Shown in pieces: positions 1 to 4,807 of a stretch of 11,601 bases of DNA. Location: the NCBI GenBank assembly GCA_026770585.1, contig MU646403.1, positions 696,284 to 707,884 of the forward strand, read 5' to 3'. Source of the DNA: Baffinella frigidus (lineage: Eukaryota > Cryptophyceae > Cryptomonadales > Baffinellaceae). The notes under the pieces were generated by a model that searched no databases, was not told the origin of the DNA, and was given only the letters and a program-made list of their open reading frames with translations. Numbering within the stretch: position 1 is the stretch's first letter; each line of letters begins with the position of its first letter. Position numbers and translations under genes: made by a program.

Positions 1-92
<92 letters not shown>
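1..92. repeat. Poly-G run at the window edge
   Basis: There are 92 consecutive G bases. On the minus strand this is a C run directly following the open exon 230-93. It is either a true homopolymer tract or an assembly or sequencing artefact at a contig end. The right edge of the window also ends in a C run. Confidence 0.95.
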
Positions 93-230
93 CGCAGGAA
101 GTAGCGAGGAGGTTGAGGAGTTTGAGTGCGACGGTGGTGGCGAAGCAGGGTGTGGGGGAGGGGGAGGAGGCTTCGAAGGAGTTGAGGAGGCGGCATGTGT
201 CGGATGCGAGGGAGCGCACCCACTGTTCCC
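93..230 (-). CDS. Exon 6 of the minus-strand gene (truncated at the left edge)
   Basis: The acceptor is a pyrimidine-rich stretch ending in gatcgcag (RC of 231-238) with a CTGAC-like branch site upstream. The exon opens with two bases that complete the Gly codon begun by the exon at 714-666. It then reads EQWVRSLASDTCRLLNSFEA, continues with a Ser/Pro-rich linker and TVALKLLNLLATS, and has no stop before it enters the C homopolymer. Nearly all codons end in C, G or A in an ordered way. The real exon end lies in or beyond the poly-G edge. Confidence 0.6.
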
Positions 231-3200
231 CTGCGATCGAGAGGGTCAGGTGTAGGGTGGCTGACTGAACCGAAACAGGAGAGTCAGCTGTGTGTCAGTT
301 GACTGAACCGGGGCGAGAGATTGCGCCGTACTACGGTTGTCTGAACCGGGCGGGGTTTGTGCGTGGGCGGTGACTAAATCGGGCAGGATGTGTACGAATA
401 TCTATGTTTGTCAACAGTTGGGAGAAGAGTTCATTGAACCGTTGACGGAAAATCACAAACTTCAACGAAGCCGGTGCTCCTAAACCCTAAACCCTAAACT
501 CCATCAAAATCGCATCTGTCTCGAAAACGGTGCCCAGCAAACAGACAAAACGCAGCTGGAACTGGAGACAACAAAGCATTTAAGACTGGCGGCGCTCGCG
601 TACCGTTGGGGTTTAGGGTTTAGGGTTTCGGGATTAGGGCTTAGGATTTAGGGTTTAGCGCGTACCGTACTCCTCGCCGCCAAGCGCCGACTGCACCTCC
701 GACAGCTGCAACTGCTCCCACATAACCACACCCGTTAGAGCGATGTGCAGATACTTTGGCCGCAGATTCAATGAAACGCTGGAAAACGTCAACGTGTACC
801 GTGTACATGATTGTCCATTTTTACCGTTGCACTATTTTTTACTATTGCATATTTTTTACTGTTGCAATGTTTTCGCGGCCAGCTTCTCCGAGCGCCGCCT
901 GCACTTCCGGGAGCTGCAGCTGCTCCCGCACACCACACACCGTTACTTCATCGCACACCACGCCAGGTCACTAGTGGGAACTTGCCTAAGTCGATTCTCA
1001 GGATTTGCACCAGATTTGCAGTTCGAACTCACGAAACCGCACCCGTTGCAGCGGCACGCAACTCACATAACCACACACGCGTTAGAGCGGTGTGCAGATA
1101 AGTTGGCCGCAGGTTCAATGAAACGTTGGCAAACATTGACGGTTGTGGTACATAATTCCCCCTCCGAGAGCTGCAGCTGCTCCCACAAAATCAAACGCGT
1201 TAATTCATCGCACACCAAACTGCAAAACTAAATCTACAATTGTACGACTGTACGACTGTACGACTGTACATCTGTACAACTGTACAACTGACTGTAAAAC
1301 TGTACACCTAACGCACAGCAAACGCGTTATTTCATCGCATGAAGGTGGACACCCTAATTCCGGTACCTTTTATTGATTGTATAGCAAAAAAGCGTTTGGG
1401 GTTTAGGGTTCAAGTATTTAGGTCTTAGGTTTAGGTTTTGGTGTTTGGTGTTGAGTGTTGCACCCCTTGAGGTTTATGGGGTTGGGGTGTAGGGTGCCAC
1501 CCCGGCGCGCTTAGCAGCGCGGAGCAGTACGCAGAGCACCTCCATCGCAGGGTAAGTATTGAGGGATTGGGGTCTAGGGTAGTGCATGAGGTGCGGGTGT
1601 GGGGAGTGTGGTGTCACCCCGGCGTGTTTGGCCGCGCGGAGCAGCACACAGAGCACTTCCATCGCCCGCAGCGATCGCCCCGGCTGTCGGGAGGCAGCAA
1701 GATCAGGAGGTAGCGAGATCAGCGATCCAGCGGTAGCACGACCAGTAACGCCGAACGCCAACACGAGCGCTAGTGAAGAGCTAAACCCTGGCGCCACGCG
1801 CGCGACCCCACACACGGCACACGCCCAGTGTTGGGCAGTGCGGAGCAGCTTCTCTGCAGAGAACGCCCCGCCTGTCGGGAGGTACCAACATCAGCGACCC
1901 ACAAGGTTGTGCAATTTATTCTGCTAGAGCGTTTGCGGTAAATGTTGTCCAGAAACGAGTTCAAGTTTTGAAGTTTTCGAGTTTTTATTTGTACCAGGAG
2001 TGTCTGATTAAAACCTTTTACGACCTTGACAATAAATTAAAAGTCTTCGAACTTCAACTCGTTTTTGGATAACATTTATCGCAAACGCTCTACAGACACT
2101 GGAGTTGAGAATATTCGAGAGATTGTACAAAAATACAATGGAAGTAGTTTTTATGAAGAACATATGCAATCGTCACACGCTCATGCACCGCGCCCAGCGA
2201 ATCTCTCCAACCAGGGATCTTGGATGGAGGGTTGTACGTGGTTTTTCACGACCCGGCTCGAACCCTCGGGGGGGTTCGAAGGATAGGCTGCGATCCCTGT
2301 ACGGAATGTGATGCTCAAATAAATACCGTACCCTCGGGTCGTGCGTGCCTCCCTACAAGTCGCGAGGGGAAAGATCTAATGCGGATTCAGATTTAATTTG
2401 CTCTGTTAAGGGTGGAATTCTCCACCTTCCACACGAGGCCACCCTTGTGACCAGAATAAAGGTCGATTGTAAGCGTGCGTGTAGTAATTTTATTTGTTCG
2501 GTCACGTGGCGGCCGCAAAGCGGTCGTCACGTGACCAACTCTGCCCACAAAACGCTACAATCGACTTTTATTCTGTTCACAAGGGTAGCCTCGTGTGGTT
2601 AGCCTGGGTGTAGTTTTACATTGCACAAAATCACCCCTAAGATAGTAAAAAGGCTATTGAAATTAAATCTTTTTCCATGCAAGATCGCGGGTGGGGCTCT
2701 TCGTCCACCTCCGACTCCAGCATGCTCGCGCCCCACGAATCAACCCCTCTCATTTTATAATACCCCAATAAAACCCCCTATCTCCGGTTTTGGGAGTTTC
2801 AAAAGTTTTTTCACAATTGTTGATTTGGTCCTGCCGTGAGGGTTGGTGGTGGTTCGCGCACCTCCGACTCCCGCATGCTCGCGCCGCACGCCTCCAGGAG
2901 CGGCGCGAGCGGGGTGAGCGCCCACGCGAGCGCCCCGGGGGGCGCCGCCGCTAGCGCGCGCTGCATGGCGGACACGTGCACCTGCCAAGGGAAGGGGGGT
3001 CGTCAGGGGGCGACGCGAGGGGGATGGAGGGGATGGGGCTGCATGTTTTTCTAGCATAAACACTAGGAATAAAGCCACGTCGGCGGAGACGTGCTCCTGC
3101 CCCCCACGCGCGGACCAACTTTCGCCAGGGCGCGACGCGAGGAGCGCCGTTGTCAAGGATGGGGGGGATGCGGTTGTGTCATGTCGCGGAAAGCATCGCT

Positions 3201-4450
3201 AGCGTTGTGTTATCAGTTTTATCAGTATCAGTTTTATACAATGCATCGCGTCTGTCAGGGATCGGAAGTGGACAGGGCGCGAGCGCCCCCGGGGGCGCCC
3301 CCGGGGGCGCCGCCGCTAGCGCCCGCTGCATCACGCACACGTGCACCTGCGAAGGGAAAGGGTGTGGGGTGTGGGGATTAGGGATTAGAGGTTAGGGATG
3401 AGGGTTTAGGGTTTAGGGTTCAGGGTTTAGGGTGTAGGGTTTAGGGTTTAGGGTTTAGGGTTTAGGGTTTATAGGGTTTAAGGTTTAGGGCTTAGGGCGT
3501 GCCGGCAGCAGCCCGAAACGAAACAGGCCGTTTGGGAATGGCCTGTTTCGTTTCCCTTAATGTGTTCTGGATCGAGTCTAAATCCGACTCAATCTGGTAC
3601 AAATCACGGGATTCGAAAAGGCGGCGTCGTCTTCTTCTGAGTCCTGGTGCTCAGCACGCAGGAAACCAGCGAGCGGGACGCCGCATGTTCACGCCGCAGC
3701 CCTTCACGCGAAGCCAGCGTCGAGCGGGGGAGCACCGGGGAGTCGAGCAGCTCGGGGCGCGCTGACTGCGGCGAGGAGGGGTCCGAGGCGTCACCACGCA
3801 GCGTCTGCTCGACGAACGCCGCCGCGCCCTTGTCTGTGGCCGCGGCTGCCACGCCCCCAAGAAATTGCCAGTTAGCACCCGGGAGAGAGGCGGGGGTGCG
3901 GTGATCTCTCGCCGGTTTGGAGGACCCAGAAGGGGGTGCGGTGAAGGATGCCGGAAATGGGGTGGTGCGGAGCGTGCTTGAAACGCGAGTGGTTCCTCAG
4001 CGGGCAGCGCTACGAGGGAAGGCGGGACGAGTGTCGCAGCCGCGCCCGCGAGTGATCTCGGCGAGGGATGCGATACGGTCTACAGGTCTTGTTTGGAACG
4101 GGCTGGGCCAAAACCATCAGAAGAGCGGAGGAGCTCGAGGAAGCCGTCGTCGCGCGTCAGCTCCGCGTGGAACTGGTCGAGGAGCTGGTTGTGCGACCAT
4201 GGGGCCTCGACCCCGTGCGCGTCTTGCATCGCAGAAGAGACGGGATGAAGGGGGAAGTCGGGCGGAGAGAGGGCGATGACGTCCTCAGAATCCGGCTGGG
4301 CCCGTTACTTCTTTTGTGTCTATCAAAACCCCTAAAATTACTTTTATCTCGGGATAAAACTATCGCAGGGAGGACTTTTAAAAGGCGGCGATCTCCTCCG
4401 AGGAATGGACGATGCAGCGAGCCAGGGCCCAAGCTTGGCCGACGGTGCAT
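93..4450 (-). CDS. Multi-exon gene of unknown function, helical Leu/Ala-rich product (3' end beyond window)
   Basis: This is a gene-level entry. Exons in transcription order are 4295-4115, 3845-3667, 2981-2862, 1683-1618, 714-666 and 230-93, with a possible first exon at 4450-4376. Each has an AG acceptor and a GT donor, and each junction preserves phase: 1/2 at the first join, then 0, 0, 0, then 1/2 at the last. The six main exons give about 240 residues. None contains an internal stop in the chosen frame, and most codons end in G or C. The product is rich in Leu and Ala with amphipathic stretches such as AMEVLCVLLRAAKHAG and TVALKLLNLLATS, which would suit an alpha-solenoid fold. I do not recognise a family and assign no function. 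Some exons have diverged copies nearby in which most changes are silent, supporting strand and frame. No exon was long enough to look like a gene alone. Confidence 0.6.
262..383 (+). repeat. Degenerate tandem repeat, about 38 bp period
   Basis: The motif tgactgaaccg occurs at 262 and 300. Variants tgtctgaaccg at 338 and tgactaaatcg at 371 continue the series. Spacing is 38, 38 and 33 bases. The array lies in the last intron of the minus-strand gene. Confidence 0.6.
481..657. repeat. Interstitial telomeric repeats in both orientations
   Basis: A short CCCTAAA block lies at 481-499, and a longer TTTAGGG block with variants (TTTCGGG, ATTAGGG, CTTAGGA) at 609-657. They face each other within the intron between exons 714-666 and 230-93. 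Nothing else recognisable lies between them. Confidence 0.85.
666..714 (-). CDS. Exon 5 of the minus-strand gene
   Basis: This 49-bp exon reads QLQLSEVQSALGGEEY plus one base. The acceptor is gtgggag preceded by a CTAAC branch-like site (RC of about 732-738). The donor is tacg|gtacgcg. The leftover base joins the two opening bases of exon 230-93 to make a Gly codon, so phase is kept. Two diverged copies lie upstream at 922-882 and 1179-1160. Confidence 0.55.
721..1157. repeat. Direct duplication of about 80 bp, offset 344
   Basis: The block starting cataaccacac at 721 and running to about 803 recurs at 1065-1147 (shared landmarks: gttagagcg, tttggccgcag or gttggccgcag, ttcaatgaaacg). With the exon 5 copies this shows repeated local duplication of one intron-exon segment. 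No independent gene is supported here. Confidence 0.7.
882..922 (-). pseudogene. Diverged copy of exon 5 (QLQL exon)
   Basis: It reads QLQLPEVQAALGEAG after the same gggag acceptor. Over the first twelve codons it differs from exon 714-666 in seven codons, of which five are silent. It lacks the GT donor of the main copy. It is either a duplicated exon now decaying or an alternative exon. Confidence 0.5.
1160..1179 (-). pseudogene. Second partial copy of exon 5
   Basis: After the conserved tgtgggag acceptor it reads QLQLSE and then diverges. The flank matches the other copies: a sequence like acgcgttaattcatcgcaca recurs at about 939, 1195 and 1320. Confidence 0.45.
1241..1308. repeat. Tandem repeat, 8-bp period
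   Basis: About eight units of tgtacgac or tgtacaac follow one another, with one 4-base slip at 1289-1292. Confidence 0.85.
1397..1500. repeat. Degenerate telomeric (TTTAGGG-like) block
   Basis: The block begins gtttggggtttagggtt and decays into TTTAGGT, GTTTGGT and GGTGTAGGG variants, ending at the truncated exon copy at 1501-1548. On the minus-strand transcript it reads as the C-rich strand. Confidence 0.75.
1501..1548 (-). pseudogene. Copy of the AMEVLC exon without a clear acceptor
   Basis: It reads AMEVLCVLLRAAKRAG followed by a GT donor (ggg|gtggca). Against exon 1683-1618 it differs at seven sites over 16 codons; six are silent third-position changes and one is Arg/His. That pattern is expected only if this strand and frame were under protein selection. 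The 5' part including the acceptor is missing, and telomere-like sequence borders both sides. Confidence 0.6.
1618..1683 (-). CDS. Exon 4 of the minus-strand gene
   Basis: This is a 66-bp, 22-codon exon, phase 0 at both ends. The acceptor is a strong pyrimidine tract ending tgcctcccgacag, with CTGAT sites upstream. It reads PGRSLRAMEVLC and then VLLRAAKHAG before the donor ggg|gtgaca. Two related copies flank it (1548-1501 and 1871-1836). Confidence 0.6.
1836..1871 (-). pseudogene. Third, degenerate copy of exon 4
   Basis: It has the same acceptor sequence ctcccgacag and the same first bases (cggggcg). An internal stretch is then deleted, and it rejoins at the Leu-Leu-Arg codons. The upstream flank (atcagcgacc) also matches exon 1683-1618, so intron sequence was copied with the exon. 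Confidence 0.5.
1925..2092. mobile_element. MITE, 164 bp, TA duplication, long inverted arms
   Basis: The ends are GAGCGTTTGCGGTAAATG (1927 onward) and its near-exact inverse ending at 2090, flanked by TA at 1925-1926 and 2091-2092. The arms pair over about 65 bases (gagttcaagttttgaag against cttcgaacttcaactc), making one foldback. It has no coding capacity and is probably moved by a Tc1/mariner-like transposase elsewhere. Confidence 0.85.
2093..2428. other. Intron sequence with no recognisable gene
   Basis: It lies inside the long intron 2861-1684 of the minus-strand gene. The only structure I see is a small hairpin at about 2258-2280 (ctcgaacc against ggttcgaa) separated by a G-rich loop. 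Confidence 0.5.
2429..2598. mobile_element. MITE with ends CCACACGAGG, foldback of 170 bp
   Basis: The left arm ccacacgaggccacccttgt (2429 onward) pairs with the right arm ending at 2598 over about 45 bases. The centre is a further palindrome, ggtcacgtggcggccgc, AAA, then its near inverse. The whole element can fold into one hairpin. Flanks are TT on both sides, so the duplication is uncertain. Confidence 0.8.
2600..2645. repeat. Dispersed repeat shared with 8470-8516
   Basis: Here tagcctgggtgtagttt is followed by gcacaaaatcacccctaaga. At 8470-8516 tagcctggatatagttt is followed by gcacaaatccacccctaaga. The order and spacing match. Confidence 0.6.
2709..2735 (-). pseudogene. Copy of the 3' end of exon 3 (GASM.ESE)
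   Basis: It reads GASMLESE followed by a GT donor (gag|gtggac), matching GASMRESE|gtgcgc at the end of exon 2981-2862. Only the exon tail and donor are present. Confidence 0.5.
2862..2981 (-). CDS. Exon 3 of the minus-strand gene
   Basis: It is exactly 120 bp and 40 codons, phase 0 on both sides. The acceptor is ccttcccttggcag and the donor is gag|gtgcgc. It begins VHVSAMQRALAAAPPGAL, continues with AWALTPLAPLLEACGAS and ends MRESE. All but one codon (cta) end in G or C. Head or tail copies exist at 3346-3287, 3096-3070 and 2735-2709. Confidence 0.6.
3070..3096 (-). pseudogene. Degenerate copy of the exon 3 head
   Basis: After a ggggggcag acceptor it reads EHVSAD, matching VHVSAM at the start of exon 2981-2862, then drifts. 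The surrounding gcgacgcgag and ggatgggg blocks are also repeated at 3011-3040 and 3130-3170. Confidence 0.4.
3287..3346 (-). pseudogene. Copy of exon 3 with an in-frame 12-bp expansion
   Basis: The acceptor cccttcgcag is conserved. It reads VHVCVMQRALAAAPPGA, then PPGA again (a 12-bp duplication), then LA, and diverges with no matching donor. It is the 5' half of exon 2981-2862. Confidence 0.55.
3366..3498. repeat. Interstitial telomeric array (TTTAGGG)n
   Basis: At least nine near-perfect TTTAGGG units lie at 3404-3470, bordered by variants (ATTAGGG, GTGTAGGG, TTCAGGG). It sits in the intron between exons 3845-3667 and 2981-2862 and reads CCCTAAA in the transcript. Confidence 0.9.
3515..3554. 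repeat. Perfect 15-bp inverted repeat
   Basis: gaaacgaaacaggcc (3515-3529) and its exact inverse (3540-3554) enclose a 10-base spacer. It is either a small foldback or the remnant of an element. Confidence 0.85.
3667..3845 (-). CDS. Exon 2 of the minus-strand gene
   Basis: The 179-bp exon follows a textbook acceptor: gctaac branch site, then tttcttgggggcgtggcag. Two opening bases complete an Ala codon begun by the previous exon. It reads AATDKGAAAFVEQTLRGDAS, then a Pro/Ser-rich stretch (SSPQSARPELLDSPVLPRS), then LASREGLRREHAASRSL before ctg|gtttcc. The donor is not a strong consensus; a later GT at tgc|gtgctg is an alternative. Confidence 0.5.
4115..4295 (-). CDS. Exon 1 or 2 of the minus-strand gene
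   Basis: The 181-bp exon starts after gggcccag and ends gat g|gttttgg. That leaves one base which joins the two opening bases of exon 3845-3667, so phase is kept. It reads PDSEDVIALSPPDFPLHPVS, then SAMQDAHGVEAPWSHNQLLD, then QFHAELTRDDGFLELLRSSD. Composition is balanced and codons favour C or G at the third base. The plus strand is also open here, but without matching splice signals. Confidence 0.5.
4376..4450 (-). CDS. Possible first coding exon of the minus-strand gene
   Basis: An ATG at 4450 opens 25 codons (MHRRPSLGPGSLHRP, then FLGGDRRLLK) ending tta aaa|gtcctc in phase 0. That matches the phase-0 start of exon 4295-4115 across an 80-nt intron. The frame is also open upstream of the ATG. 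The sequence is an 11-residue repeat, so it may be noncoding; the donor is weak. Confidence 0.3.
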
Positions 4451-4482
4451 CGCGCCAGGGCCCCAGCTTGGCCGACGGTGCA
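4421..4482. repeat. Two 33-bp tandem units
   Basis: gccagggcccaagcttggcc, extended by gacggtgca, occurs at 4421-4449 and again at 4454-4482 with one change. It is translated in the minus direction as an 11-residue repeat (HRRPSxGPG). Confidence 0.8.
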
Positions 4483-4722
4483 GCGCCTTCCGCGCCGGCG
4501 TTCCTGTGACCTTCCCAGCCCGCAGTTCTCAGATATCTCTGGATTCTCTGAGACCTCTTTGTTTCCGCCGCGGCACCGTGAGAATCGACGTGAGGTTGAC
4601 GTGTTGAGTGTTTGGGTTACAAAGTCCCCTAACCCCCGGCTTCCCTGATACCAAGCCTGATTGATTCTGTCACCGTCCTTCTACCAAAGCTGCACAGATC
4701 AGTCAACCTCGCTTGTCCGCAG
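4483..4722. other. Interval between the two head-to-head genes
   Basis: No exon is convincing here. Since both genes point outward, this interval and the sequence to about 4296 would contain both promoters or the missing first exon of the Nudix gene. I see no clear TATA box. The pyrimidine-rich stretch before 4722 is the acceptor of the first recognised Nudix exon. Confidence 0.35.
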
Positions 4723-4807
4723 GCCAGCTCGCGCGGGGCGGGAAAACCAGCGGTATGACGAGCAGGGGCGGCGGCTCGTTGCAGGGTGCATCGTCGTCCG
4801 AGAGCAG
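4723..4807 (+). CDS. Nudix gene, first recognised exon
   Basis: The acceptor is cctcgcttgtccgcag with a tcaac branch-like site. The exon begins with the third base of an Arg codon, reads PARAGRENQRYDEQGRR and LVAGCIVVREQ, and ends cag|gtggcg in phase 0. GR..QRY...RLVAGCI is characteristic of the start of plant and fungal NUDT/DIPP proteins. There is no in-frame ATG upstream before a stop, so at least one more 5' exon, ending in phase 2, is expected. Confidence 0.8.

Noticed and set aside
743-1231. Plus-strand frame of 162 codons
   Set aside because: It crosses duplicated intron segments and a tandem repeat; His/Cys-rich with no domain. The conserved frame is on the other strand.
2255-2300. 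tRNA-like ggttcgaa stretch
   Set aside because: There is no matching acceptor stem, D arm or anticodon arm around it; it is only a small hairpin.
3404-3470. A true chromosome end
   Set aside because: Telomeric arrays here are short, degenerate, internal and in both orientations, so they are interstitial.
4068-4607. Long plus-strand frame of 179 codons
   Set aside because: It mirrors the minus-strand exon 4295-4115 and the 33-bp repeat; no splice signals fit and it changes character along its length.
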